A stretch of DNA of 64,000 nt, taken from assembly GCA_040954595.2 (NCBI GenBank), contig CM082597.2:8122001-8186000 (forward strand), in the 5' to 3' direction. Below the pieces are notes generated by a model. It saw only the letters and a list, made by a program, of their open reading frames with translations, made no database searches and had not been told where the DNA came from. Both the position numbers and the translations under genes were made by a program. This DNA is from Balanoglossus misakiensis (lineage: Eukaryota; Hemichordata). Positions 34,430 through 45,153 of this stretch are shown piece by piece. How positions within the stretch are numbered: position 1 is the stretch's first letter; every line of letters starts with the position of its first letter.

Positions 34430-34605
34430 AAAATTTAGCTGCAGTTACCATGGTAAATTGAGATCTAGCCAATCACAGATTTTCAGAGGGTGGCACACGC
34501 GAAAAAAAAGGCCACCACCATACCAGTATGTTTTTTAGAACGCTCAAATACTCCATTTCAGCCATATATGGGCGTATGCTAATTGGAGGTGATTGTATAC
34601 CTTTA
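34430..34605. mobile_element. MITE-2
   Basis: Contains gttaccatggtaaattgag and gccaatcacagattttcag, and ends gtgattgtatacct. Confidence 0.72.
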
Positions 34606-34650
34606 TTCAGAGATAATGTGGTGTCTGTAACACTAGACTATTTCTCTTAC

Positions 34651-34806
34651 CAATACAGTCATCTAGACTCTTGCTGTGTCTATCGTGTGTACTGTAACCT
34701 GATGGACAGGTAATGCATGAGGTTTGACCAGTGGCAATTTGATAAGATCCAACAGGACAGCTAGCACATTCATCTCCTGTATCATAAGTTCCAGCTGTAC
34801 ATGTCA
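34651..34806 (-). CDS. GCC2/GCC3 (ephrin-receptor-like Cys) domain
   Basis: A symmetric 156-nt exon encodes CTAGTYDTGDECASCPVGSY, then TGQTSCITCPSGYST and DDCIG. The C-x-P-G-Y/S-Y...C..CP.G pattern is that of GCC2/GCC3 repeats found in SVEP1, SCUBE and related secreted proteins. The sites are ccgtag and gtaaga. Confidence 0.88.
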
Positions 34807-34844
34807 CTACGGTGTAACAGATTAAAAAGACAAAGATCATATTA

Positions 34845-35000
34845 AAGTGAAGGGGTCATCGCGTCACGTTTGTTTGTTTGTTTATAAACATTACAATTCA
34901 TCCACAAATCCCTGAAATTAGATCATTCTTAGAATGAACAAAGCAGCCAACCGTAGCGTAGACGGGGCATGACAGCAACTGAAGATCCTAGTAGGTCGTG
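34845..35000. mobile_element. Half of the GTGAAGGGGTC foldback family
   Basis: Shares tttataaacattacaattca and ccatgacagcaactgaagat-like sequence with 59424-59652, but has only one arm. Confidence 0.7.
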
Positions 35001-35100
35001 GCGACTGCAGTGAGGTTTGTGCTGGTATGGGAGGACATATTCTCATCAAGGGGGACACCCATGCGGCGAGGTAATGTATATTGGATAGATGAATACTTAC

Positions 35101-35341
35101 AACAATAACAGTCACTGAGAATCTTTACAGATGGACAGCAACATCCTGAGAACTCATTAGTTGGGGCTCCTGACAGATTCAATTCTGGACAAGCACCATT
35201 TGCATCGATTTTGGTGAGACTGTTGAATTGACTGAACTGAGTTGTTATTGCACTCATTATACTATCACCGCAGGTTTGGAGATCTAAACTTGTTACGTTG
35301 TCTGTCTTTGCAAGTAATTTCATGGCAACTGTTGCATTCAC
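35101..35341 (-). CDS. Unrecognised Cys module, exon B (copy b)
   Basis: The 241-nt exon starts on a codon boundary and ends with one extra base. It encodes a helical-looking stretch (LQTCGDSIMSAITTQFSQFN), then ACPELNLSGAPTNEFSGCCC and a final DCYC. It is homologous to 38302-38563: both have an internal TCG/RCG, CPEL..S..P, a CCP cluster and a terminal Cys. I do not recognise the family. Confidence 0.7.
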
Positions 35342-35584
35342 CTACCGGTATGAAAAACACCAAATAGAAAGTTTGGTTTAATGGATTAAAAGGACACGAT
35401 AGCTGTAACTTTTGGCTTTATTTTCAGTATTTTCCTTCTGTATATAAAACACAGTTTCTTGTTCTACTCCAAACAGTATGTTAATATACCCAGTACTTGA
35501 CTTATCATATACAAGAAACTGCAGTAGATACACAAAACAAACATACTGAAAATGTAGCAAAAAGATACAGCTAATAGAGCTTTT

Positions 35585-35660
35585 AAAGGGATTGTGTTTG
35601 ATACAAGACACCGTTTATGTTATTTTACATGTGGATATATAATGAATCAATGTTCGTCCA
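35585..35660. mobile_element. MITE-3 fragment
   Basis: One end only: aaagggattgtgtttgatac to the atgaatcaatgttcg motif, just downstream of exon 35700-35920. Confidence 0.7.
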
Positions 35661-35699
35661 CATAAAACTGTAAAATTTTCCAGCAGGACAGAATAATAC

Positions 35700-35920
35700 C
35701 TGATTGGCGTCTACTATGGCCATTGTTGTATAGTCACTTTGAACTTCAACACTGTCTTCAATCGAGTTACACAGGACCGACAACAGTGGTTCAACAGACT
35801 GCACGATTCCAAGCAGACTTGACTCGTAATATGAGATACATTGGTTGGTATCACTTGGAATGGTCATCACAGAGTTGTATACACCTCCCACAGTCAGGAA
35901 ATAATCCGGAACTTCCTTCT
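35700..35920 (-). CDS. Unrecognised Cys module, exon A (copy b)
   Basis: The 221-nt exon encodes EVPDYFLTVGGVYNSV, then DTNQCISYYESSLLGIVQSV and an acidic Ile/Leu-rich segment. It shares the VPDY start and the Q-C/S-C...YY...L pattern with 38966-39291, and both have two leading bases and a codon-boundary end. No database family comes to mind. Confidence 0.7.
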
Positions 35921-36331
35921 CTGTGAAAAGATCAATATGGAAGAGAATTCAACTTCAGGCAGACTAGTTGAATTGTCAATACAGTTTTTGCTTTACTCAG
36001 CTGGCGAAAAAAATCCAAATTTTGCTAATCCACTCAAATCTTGACTAATGCCATCTTCTATGCGGTAATGTAGGTATTGACTGGTTATAAAATGATCAGT
36101 TTATATAAAGGCACATATAGCAAACTGGAAAACACAAATTCCCTCGCATATCAGCAATATACAAAGAAAATCTGAACCAACAGTAACACTGAATTAGTTG
36201 GTTATTTTGGTTCTTCAAGTTTATTATCTACATCAGTATTCACATATTATTTTTGGGGCTTAATGAATATTGATATGATATCAGTTCAATTTCAATTATG
36301 CAGTAATAGATCAGTAGAAGCCGATACACAC

Positions 36332-36547
36332 CGACACAATCAGGTACGTAATTATGGGGTAGCCATGTTCCACCAATTATGCAGGTGTACATTCCTCCAG
36401 GCGAATCAATTTCTTGAATGAAATCATAACCGGCTTGACAGGACAATGCACAGGAGAATCCTGAACCCAGTGGTCCTCCAATAACACGGGTGCAAGTCTT
36501 CTGGCCACCTTCTGGTGTAGGTAGTGACCACTCTGGACATGTATCAG
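36332..36547 (-). CDS. Sushi/CCP-like exon
   Basis: A symmetric 216-nt exon encodes TCPEWSLPTPEGGQKTC, then SCALSCQAGYDF and CIIGGTWLPHNYVPDC. The overall pattern fits a divergent sushi (complement control) domain, with AGYDF for the GY motif and GTW..C at the end, as found next to HYR domains in polydom-type proteins. Confidence 0.8.
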
Positions 36548-36804
36548 CTGAATAACAAAATGAGATGTTGAAAGGTGAAATGTCTCATGTCTCAAAACAA
36601 TGACACATTAACTTCTAAATGCATATCAAGTAATAACCATATCATTTTTTTTATCTTATTTATATAGTATCTGTTTAAAGCCTCTAGACCTGCAACCTTT
36701 TGCATTATTTTCATGATTTTATTTTCCAACTTAAATTGGGAAATCAAAATAAGATTACTGATAGGTACACATGAACATCTCATCAACTTGAGCTGAACAC
36801 TTAC

Positions 36805-37041
36805 GTTGAACAGAAACATCAAATTGACACTGAGCCTGGTTGCCACTGTAATCGGTTGCAGTAACAGTCACTGCGATGTAATTCCTGGTTTCAACTGCAG
36901 TTCCATTTGGTGGTTCATATATGACGTCACTGATTCCGTGGTTGTCTACAACAGAGACTCCTGGATATGACACATTGTGTACCACTTCATCAACAAGAAT
37001 TACGTACGTGTCCGGACAGTCTAAAGTTGGTGGCATGGTAT
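36805..37041 (-). CDS. HYR (hyalin repeat) domain
   Basis: A 237-nt symmetric exon encodes PPTLDCPDTYVILVD, then VDNHGISDVIYEPPNGT, VTVTATDYSGNQAQCQFDV. The start (P-x-x-x-C-P) and the ATDYSGNxAxCxFxV end are the HYR signature, an immunoglobulin-like adhesion fold. The sites are ttgcag and gtaagt. Confidence 0.93.
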
Positions 37042-37309
37042 CTGCAATCCAATAAATATTTCAAAAGATATGAGACTGTAATCTGCTTGGTTTGTAACCA
37101 CAATACTTGCCAGCCATTAAAGCGACATAGTAATCTTGAATTCAGCTGGGAGAAGAACTGTTCTGTAGGTGGCTCCATGACAACCCCAATTGCTAAACCA
37201 CTTAAACATCGTCCTTTTTCCCAGTGATGTCGACAACCACTCCAATGATGGACCATTAAGCTTTGTGATTTCCACAAATGAAAGCAGGCAGACAATGCAT
37301 GAAATCAAA

Positions 37310-37735
37310 TCAAATCAAATCAAATCAGAATGAAACAAAATCAGAATCAAATTAGAATAAAACACAAACAAACATTAAAATCCGATTCCAACATTGGTGA
37401 TTTCATTCAAGAACTCAATCTGGCGGATAAATTGCTAAGGGCAAATAAAAAAATATGTGCTGTTCTGATTACATGGTTTTCAAAAATAGGGTAGGTAGGT
37501 AGGGAATGTTTTTTATGTTGCATTTTTCTTTTAAATCCTCGGCCCCTGTAGTGTAGAAGAATAACGTTATAATTCTTACGTGATTCTTGCAATTTTCATA
37601 AATTTTGTATATTTGACAATGTTTTTTATACTTCCGGTTTAGGAAGCTCTAAAAAGTTTAGGGTCGGCGGGTTATAATTAGGGTAGGTCGGGTAATTGGA
37701 ACAGCACATATTTTTTCATTTTGACCTAATGAACA
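37310..37735. other. Intron with simple repeat, otherwise nothing recognised
   Basis: A short (AAATC)n run at about 37300-37330 is followed by AT-rich intron. Palindrome-like gggtaggtaggtaggg and gggtaggtcgggtaatt motifs flank the middle. Confidence 0.5.
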
Positions 37736-37738
37736 TAC

Positions 37739-37837
37739 CAATACAAACAGGTGCAGTCCCATTCCATTGAGCATTAGTAAGATATGATGACTGTTCAGAT
37801 ACATCCCTTCTTTTCCTCACAACTTCCACTGCGGCTG
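37739..37837 (-). CDS. Sushi tail with RKRR basic motif
   Basis: A 99-nt symmetric exon encodes AAVEVVRKRRDVSEQSSYL, then AQWNGTAPVCIG. The end matches the last strand of a sushi domain (W..TAP.C) that commonly precedes HYR. RKRR followed by Asp fits the furin-type consensus R-x-K/R-R. The N-terminal half of the sushi domain was not found. Confidence 0.75.
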
Positions 37838-37954
37838 CTGTTAAAATAAAAAAAAATTTCTGTAAGTAATACTTAATTCATGCTTGTAACACACCGCTCA
37901 TAGCATGCATTTACCTGATGACCGTGCCTGTTTATGAAATACACATTACAGAGT

Positions 37955-38195
37955 CACGAATTTAGTCGATAATAGAAGAAAACTGCTGACTCAGCATTTT
38001 TCACCAATGGTTTGTCTATGGGCAAATTTTTTTTTAATGTAATTTATCTCAAAATAGAGCAAGGTGAACCTTATATTTTAAGTGACCAATGAATTTATAT
38101 TTACTGGACTGAGCTATGTAGAAAATTTCGTGACAATGACAATAGAAGAAGTTTGTTTTCTAGCAATTATCAATGTAATCCTATGGGAAAAAGAC
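37955..38195. repeat. Dispersed repeat (related to 56220-56770)
   Basis: Contains gactcagcatttttcacc, then tttactggactgagctatg and ttttctagcaattatcaatg, matching the repeat expanded at 56340-56770. Confidence 0.8.
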
Positions 38196-38301
38196 GGGTG
38201 CGTGCAGTTTTCCGGTTTATGTTTTGCGCGTACATCCTTAAAAGAAAAGAAGAGATATAAGCGCCACTTTAGTGTGAATAAAATAATGATTTTATACATA
38301 C

Positions 38302-38563
38302 TGCATCTGACATTCTGGAAGAGCTCAAATCCTTCAGGACAACAGAATGTTGCATCATCTTCTTGAATTGGGTTTGCAGAAGATGATAGTTCTGGACAAT
38401 TGTCTGAACTGTCAATGGCAACCAAAACTGGAAATACACTTGGATGGTTGGTCAGATAGAAGATTAGTTGAAGACCACATCTTGACAATTCTGCATTGTC
38501 GTATCCAGGGCTCAATGGGTCTATGGGTTCGATCAGTAAGTTCAGCCCCACATCCATTAAAAG
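38302..38563 (-). CDS. Unrecognised Cys module, exon B (copy a)
   Basis: The 262-nt exon encodes LLMDVGLNLLIEP, then ELSRCGLQLIFYLTNHPSVF, NCPELSSSANPIQED and FCCPEGFELFQNVRC. It starts on a codon boundary and ends with one extra base, exactly like 35101-35341, and has the same Cys order. Confidence 0.72.
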
Positions 38564-38965
38564 CTGCAGGTAAGACGAAAATACAGTCATAAGCATTTGT
38601 TTTAAAAGATGTTATGTTTAATATGCTTTATTATTATGCATCTGGCACCAAGAACAATAGAATTTAGCGTGTACTAAAAAGCCGTACGGAACGCGTGTTA
38701 AATACGCCTTAAGTTTCAAGGCGCCCCAACTCACCGTGTACAGGTATGTACTGTTATGCGGACGGTTTCAAGACCACCCCACTCCAACGCACGTAAACAA
38801 AAAAGAAAGATGACTGCTCGCTGTTTCAGCTGAGCAGTTTACGATCGATGGTATCGACAAAATTGAACATCGCATGGTTGTCACACTTGCATGAAAATAT
38901 TCTCGCAATATGCTTTTTTCTTTGCATTTGCAATCTGAAGAGCAAGTGAGATAAAATGCTATGAC

Positions 38966-39291
38966 CTGAACAATTTGTTGAGTGTAATATTCTAGACTCC
39001 AGAAAGAGTCTACAAGATTTTCTGCAAGACTGAAAGAGACAGTTAGAGTACCCACCGAATTATCCGATAGCGAGGTGAGACTTATGGATAATGCGATATT
39101 GATTGTAACCAGACCAGCAAGAGGAACACATGCTCCTGATGGATCTTGAGACAGGAGTTGAGTTAAACCATTAACAAGTTGTGTTGTTATTTCTGTACCA
39201 TAGTAGTTGCCACAGGATTGCTGGTCTGTGATTTCGCCACTACCATTATATGACACACTAAGCTGTGCACAGTAGTCAGGAACGTCACGGT
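38966..39291 (-). CDS. Unrecognised Cys module, exon A (copy a)
   Basis: The 326-nt exon encodes RDVPDYCAQLSVSYNGSGE, then QQSCGNYYGTEITTQLVNGL and a Ser/Thr/Leu-rich stretch. It is homologous to 35700-35920 by sequence and by phase (two leading bases, codon-boundary end). The exon end at the donor gtcata is less certain. Confidence 0.7.
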
Positions 39292-39419
39292 CTGCAAAGT
39301 AATTATCGAATAATTATAAATCCAATTTTCTTCAGGCCAATTTGTTCAAAGCATAAATGGGTTCAATTCTTTGGGCTTTATTCAGATTTCAAATTTAACC
39401 GTATTATTACTTCATGGTG

Positions 39420-41390
39420 CAGAGGTCGCAGTAACATTTTTTTGAGTGCGTCTTTTTGACGCATTCATAAAAAAAATGTGTCAAACTCCTTTCAGCCTGG
39501 TCCTAGACATGTCTAGTTCAATATTCATTAAACAAAATTAGCTACATTTTGAGTACAAAAGGTTGGGCGCACTAGTGGTTGTTACATTTTGAGTACACAG
39601 TTTGCGCGCACAAGTGATTATTTTGATCCCAGGGGGATAGTCAGCGTATGCGGTATCATGCGTATGGTTTCAGTAGTTCTGTTTCAAAATGACCTACATT
39701 ACAGGTCCTATGCACACGTTGGTTTATCCGCTTCTCTAAGGTCCACTTGCGGGTCGCTGATTGGAGGGACCTTATGTGTTAGGTCTTATTACTATGTATT
39801 ATTCACCAGACCTTGTAGGTTAGGTCTTATTACTATGCATTATTCACTTTACAGCTCCCTGATTGGTTAATGTGTAGGTCTGGTCCTCCAGTGTTCACTG
39901 CCTCATTATGCAGGACCTTGTAGGTTAGGTCTTATTAATATGTATTTATTCACCATACAGCTCCCTGATTGGTTAACGTGTCAGTCTGGTCCCCCATGTG
40001 TTCACTGCCTCATTATACAGGACCTTGTAGGTTAGGTCTTATTAATTTGTATTTATTCACCATACAGCACCCTGATTGGTTAACGTGTCAGTCTGGTCTC
40101 CCAGTGTTCACTGCCTCATTGTGAAATGTCCCATGTGCTTCCTTGCTAGCGTTGTGGTAACACATTATTCGGGATGTCCGCAGATCATTCATTGATTTTC
40201 TGAGAAATAGCCTGACTGATACTATCTCCAACATAAACCGCACCCTGGAAAGATTAAATGATTTTTAGATGGACTTTGAAAATCTGATTAACTCATCTAA
40301 GCATTTTTGCTAACAGTTGTATATTTTTGTAATCACCCTCCTACTTCTCATCATCAATATTATTATTGTTGTTTTACTATTTTAAAGTAAATTTGTTTTG
40401 ACGAAGATGTTGTGATAAGGAGTACGTTGTCCGTTTATACATTCGTATATTGTTTTCATAAAAATGAAACTATGACGGTGCAGCTTCGTGAAAGAAGTAC
40501 AATAAAAGTAATCATACCTGTAAAGCAACTAATGAGGTATCCCAATTAAAGAAATGCAATGCTATTCTAAACATATATTTCTATTGTAAGATATTTTTGG
40601 TTTGCTCGAATGAATAGCACACACTTCGTATTCAGCCAGGTGTTACACGACGTGATGCGCTGAAAGGCATTACGTAACAAAACACTAGCCCATTTCAACA
40701 AACCGCCACTGGAAATAAATGTGAAATTTCTCCTGGCAATTTTTATTTCGAGTATCTAGTTCACAGTATCACATAAAATGCCATGAATAGTGAAGGAAAA
40801 GGTGAAATCCAATCATTATATGAGTGCCATTCTTTATACACTGGGATCGAGCTTCGACAACGCGCAGGCAGCATGCCAGACAGTATACGACAACTGTATT
40901 CAGAAAGTACAAAGGACTTTGCATAACGAAGCAGTGAAAACTGGAGACCTACACATTAACCAATCAGGGAGCTGAAAATTGAATACATACATGTTAATAA
41001 GACCTAACCTACAAGGTCCTGCATAATGAGGCAGTGAACACTGGAGGACCAGACCTACACATTAACCAATCAGGGAGCTGTAAAGTGAATAATACATAGT
41101 AATAAGACCTAACCGACAAGGTCTAGTGAATAATACATAATAATAAGACCTAACACATAAGGTCCCTCCAATCAGCGTGCCTCAAGTGGACCTAAGATTA
41201 CCAGATGGACCAATCACAGATGTCGGTACATATGTCATGGACCTGACTTATGAAACAGGACTACTTGACCATTGTGCATATAGAGCGGTCGTTCCTATGC
41301 GTCAATATTGACGCACTGATTAAGATATCTGCGTCAAGTGAGGATTTTTTGCGTCAAATACGCATACTTTTTGCGTAAACGCAACCTCTG
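39420..41390. mobile_element. Non-autonomous DNA transposon with repeat-bearing TIRs
   Basis: The 1971-bp element has ends CAGAGGTCGCAGTAAC and GTAAACGCAACCTCTG (inverted) and is flanked by ATGGTG on both sides, a 6-bp target duplication. The left arm holds about three ~106-bp direct repeats (39811-40125); the right arm holds inverted versions (40960-41170). The centre has no significant ORF. Confidence 0.88.
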
Positions 41391-41675
41391 ATGGTGTGTA
41401 TTAAAGATACAAGAAAAAAATCTCTTTTTGAAATAAACATTTCTCTGTTAATTATCAAGTTCTGTTAGTTATCGAGAATCCCCTAAAAGTATAATATTTT
41501 CTGAAAGAAAATATAGAAGAACATTTTGGTGTGACCATTGTTTACACAACTATCATGTGACAAGCAATTTAAATTAACTTCCAAAAACAAGTTTTCGGGA
41601 TGTTTTGTTTTAACACTTTGAGACATCACTCAAATACAACACGTTATCAACCAAACTAAGGGTAATATCTCTTAC

Positions 41676-41777
41676 CTGGTAGTTGAGTTGGAGTTGGTAG
41701 GGTCGTAAGACCACCTGTTGTGGCTTTCAGAGTTGTTGCTGGTTTCGTAGTTGGTTTATTACTAACATCATGATATA
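41676..41777 (-). CDS. Thr-rich linker exon
   Basis: A 102-nt symmetric exon encodes DVSNKPTTKPATTLKATTGG followed by LTTLPTPTQLPG. It is a mucin-like O-glycosylation linker between the expansin/mucin region and the Cys modules. The sites are tatacag and gtaaga. Confidence 0.75.
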
Positions 41778-42290
41778 CTGTATAAATGAAATTGAAGGAA
41801 TATTTTATATTACACACTGGACATAATGGGTGTCTATATGATAAGAGTGGAAGAGTTATTTGACCAACTATATACAGATCAATTGCACTGAGCATTGTTA
41901 TTGCCTCATTTGTGACATAGAGTCTGATTCAAACAACGATGATGATGGTAACTAACAATGTATAACTGTTTAACTGTTAACATTGCAGGTATTATGAATT
42001 TTTTTTTTCAATTGAAATTTTCACTGTACCCGTACATGAAGTTTCTATCAATAAAGCCAAATTTTCTATGTTTTATTATTCATAGTTTACTTTATCATAA
42101 TAGGAAGTAAACCTACATTTCTTTGAAAAAAAAGTGAGGAGTGAATATGTTTTCTCCTTTCTCCCACCCCTCACCCCCTAAAAATAATGGTGTCATCCAG
42201 GAGCTAGAGTCGTGTCAACTAAGTAAACAAGATCCATCCTTACTTTGGAGCTCATAATGCTGAAAAGTGTAGAAATTGGTATACATTCAC

Positions 42291-42902
42291 CTTTTGATGT
42301 TAACAGATCTGTCGGTGCCTCAGTTGTATGTTTTCTTGTTGTTCTTCTTTGGGAAGTGGCAGTATCATCAGTTATCATTTGTGTTTGCCATTCTGTGGTG
42401 CCTTCTACCGTTTGCCAATATTCTGTGGTGCCGTCCATTTTATTTGTTGCCAAAAGTGTCTCTGGTGTGGTGGCGTCCATTTTGTTTGTTGTCAACAATT
42501 TCTCTGGTGTGGTCCATGACTCTGTTGGCATCACATCACTTGCATCGTCATACTCTGAAGTCTGGTCTGCAGGAGTAATATCCACAGATTCTGCTGTTGA
42601 CATCATTTCTGTTTTTGAGATCGGAGCAGATGTTGTCTTGTATGTACCCTCACCTTCTGTGCTTGACTGCTGATCAGGCTTTTCAGAACTTGCCTCTACT
42701 GTTGTCACGACAACAGGCATGGTTACTGTAACCATAGTAACTGTTGTGGTTGACTTGCTTTTTCCAGTTGTCACAGCCGGTATATTGTCTGTGTCCAACA
42801 CAATTGTCATTCTGGGCGAAGTTATGGCATATCCATCTGTTGAGATGCTTTTTTCTGTGCCTTCGGTGTAGGGACTAGTTAAATATTCCAGCGTTGTTTC
42901 AT
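42291..42902 (-). CDS. Mucin-like Thr/Ser-rich exon
   Basis: A 612-nt symmetric open exon dominated by Thr, Ser, Pro and Glu, with few Cys. It contains a short internal repeat: TTPEKLLTTNKMDA followed by TTPETLLATNKMDG. It is likely a heavily O-glycosylated extended spacer after expansin-like module A. The sites are caacag and gtgaat. Confidence 0.82.
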
Positions 42903-43126
42903 CTGTTGATAAAAATGAACATTACAATTTGAATAATCTAGAACAAGGAAATCTAATGTTATATTGTTCTCCACTAACATGAACAGTATTGAATCAATGT
43001 TCCTGGCAGGAGACAATTTCAAGGTATTCTCATCCCGGTGTGTGATTCAAATGATATTGTGTTATTATTCTATTGCTTTCTTTAATACAATTGTTTATGA
43101 GGGTGTTGAGATTTCTTATTCAAAAT

Positions 43127-43292
43127 ACAGTAAAATAGGAAATTTTCGCGAACGATAAATTTACTGGTGAAAAAAAAGTCGCTTATGGTTTTCAGAGATA
43201 ACGATGCAGTGAAATACCAGAACGTGAAAATTAATCACCACGTAACAGTTGCCACATTTGATATCATGAACATTTCCTCTTGTGAAAATTTT
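43127..43292. mobile_element. MITE-1 variant, degraded
   Basis: It begins cagtaaaataggaaattttc with a central cagtgaaatac motif. The right TIR is weak. Confidence 0.7.
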
Positions 43293-43448
43293 GCATAAGA
43301 GTGTACCAGATATTGGTGTGCAAAACACAATATCAGATATCACAACTAATTTAACAAATTCAGCTATACTCCATTGAAATCATCAGCAACATTGACCTAT
43401 GTTATACAGTAAACTAATTACATATTGTATAAAATGAAACCATCTTAC

Positions 43449-43785
43449 CTTCAAGCGTACTCTCAATTGTTGTAACTATTCCAAAGTCTGGAAGTGTAGT
43501 AACTTCAAGCTCATCATCCTCACAATGTCGAAATTGCTTGGAGGTGTCAATAATCGCACCAAAATCAAACTCTATAACCCTGTAGTTAATTTTACCAGAC
43601 ACCGAATAGACCTTGACATTGAGAGGGGCTTGTATATCACCAGAACCAATGGGTGGTTCAAATAAGTTATCACTGAGTCTGTCTAGAGTAATCCAGGGAC
43701 CAGTTGTGTGGACTTCCACAGTGGTGACAGGGTAACGATGATCCAATATTAATAAGCTGAATGATGCAGAAATGCTCTCTGCAAA
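43449..43785 (-). CDS. Expansin-like module A, exon 3 (CBM63-like domain)
   Basis: It encodes SLLILDHRYPVTTVEVHTTG, then PWITLDRLSDNLFEP, then APLNVKVYS. The pattern (V..VEV...G.W..L.R..DN.FE...L..P..V+V) resembles the C-terminal immunoglobulin-like, carbohydrate-binding domain of expansins. It is 337 nt, starts on a codon boundary and ends in phase 1. The last 30 residues are a Thr/Glu linker leading to the mucin exon. Confidence 0.75.
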
Positions 43786-43884
43786 CTAAATAAACAAATC
43801 AATCAATCAATATGCAGTACACTAAAAAGATGAACGACACAGTCCCTGGTTGGTCCTAATACTTTGAAATTTAGAGCAAGACTT

Positions 43885-44093
43885 ACTGTAAAATGGGTTA
43901 TTTTCGCGAGCATAAATTTTCGCAAAATACGCAAGATCCAAAAAAGACGTGAAAATAAATGTCGTGTGAAATGTTTTTCAGATTTAACGATGCAGTTAGT
44001 GAAATACATGAACGCCAAAATTAATCCTCGCGTAACAGTTGCCTCTTTTGATATTGCGAAAATTTCCTGGCGTAAAAATTTCCCGTTTTACAG
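43885..44093. mobile_element. MITE-1 variant (CTGTAAAATGGG TIR)
   Basis: Complete variant subfamily member, ending cccgttttacag. It lies between expansin exons 2 and 3 of module A and is absent from module B. Confidence 0.85.
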
Positions 44094-44346
44094 TATTTGC
44101 TACAAATCATTGTCAATGACCTAGTCCCCACTGGATCTTCCCTTGTCCATATCAGTTGAGACTGGTTTGATTTCCAGGAGATATAAACTTCCAGTAAAGA
44201 AACAGATGAACACTCTTGACAATTTAAACTTCAATCTTACAAATACTTAATAAAATGGCTAGGGAGGTTTCAAACAAGTTTGCCAAGATGTGACAATTAA
44301 AGACAAGGGTATATAAATTAGTTAATAATTGTTTTGTTTCACAAAC

Positions 44347-44565
44347 CTTGAACTTGATGGAGACATCTTCAGGACAGGCAACAACTGAGTAGGATACAAA
44401 AAGAGATGAAGGACTTTCACCATCTGACAAGATGTTGTAAGCATCCTCACTTAGAACCAGACCATCTTCATCAATCATGCAGTACGGGTACATGCACATG
44501 TCTGTTACCCGGACAACTACCGATACATCATTTGAACCAATCACGTTCAGGCATTGCCCACAAAC
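44347..44565 (-). CDS. Expansin-like module A, exon 2 (DPBB core)
   Basis: A 219-nt phase 0-0 exon encodes VCGQCLNVIGSNDVSVVVRV, then TDMCMYPYC, GLVLSEDAYNILSDG and VSYSVVACPEDVSIKFK. CGxC, V.D.C, LS..A+.IL and V.Y..V.CP are the hallmarks of the six-stranded double-psi beta barrel of expansins and EG45-like proteins. The family's conserved Asp in (F/L)DLS is Val here (LVLS), so the usual activity is doubtful. Confidence 0.85.
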
Positions 44566-44843
44566 CTGCAATCACAGAAACCAAAATCTCCTTCTTTAGA
44601 CAACACTGGAAGTACTAAAGCCAGCAGGGTTTCTTCAAATACAAAGCGATTATATCAATCTTAGCTGAGAAAATAAAATAAACACAGCGCAACACACAAA
44701 AACGAACAAGATGAAATAAAATTATTCATAACAAAAATTGTTACAAATCACAATGACTCGAAATGACAGACCATCCGGTCAGTATTGACATCACAGCCAA
44801 TCATGTACATAGTCTTTTAAGAACTAACGTTATCTATACTTAC

Positions 44844-44986
44844 ATGTGAATCTTGAAAATTGGCCTTACCAGCAACCATACTTGTGTAGAATGTTCCAAA
44901 TGAACAGGTACCATCAGTTGGTGTCTCACTGTACTTCTCACAAGTTGCATTTACAAAAGTCTCAAAGGTACCACAATCTCTACTGA
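44844..44986 (-). CDS. Expansin-like module A, exon 1
   Basis: It encodes SRDCGTFETFVNATCEKY, then TDGTCSFGTFYTSMVAG. G-x-C-S/G-F/Y-G before the CGxC of the next exon corresponds to the first strands of the expansin barrel. It is 143 nt, with two leading bases and a codon-boundary end. Acceptor ttgcag, donor gtaagt. Confidence 0.8.
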
Positions 44987-45153
44987 CTGCAACAACAACA
45001 TATGTAAACATAAATTCAATCAATATGTAATCTTGGTTTCAATCAGAATCACACATCCATAAAAAATAATTTATGCACAAAAATTGAGGGTGTAATGTTA
45101 TGTGTCATTAACGATACTGATTTTTGAAAAACAGGCCAACACGTTTCGAACTA

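Noticed and set aside
39811-40125. CRISPR-like array of ~106-bp direct repeats
   Set aside because: Units are contiguous without spacers and occur inverted in the other arm of a transposon, in a eukaryotic genome.
42245-42673. 142-codon plus-strand frame
   Set aside because: Shadow of the low-complexity Thr/Ser-rich exon on the minus strand.
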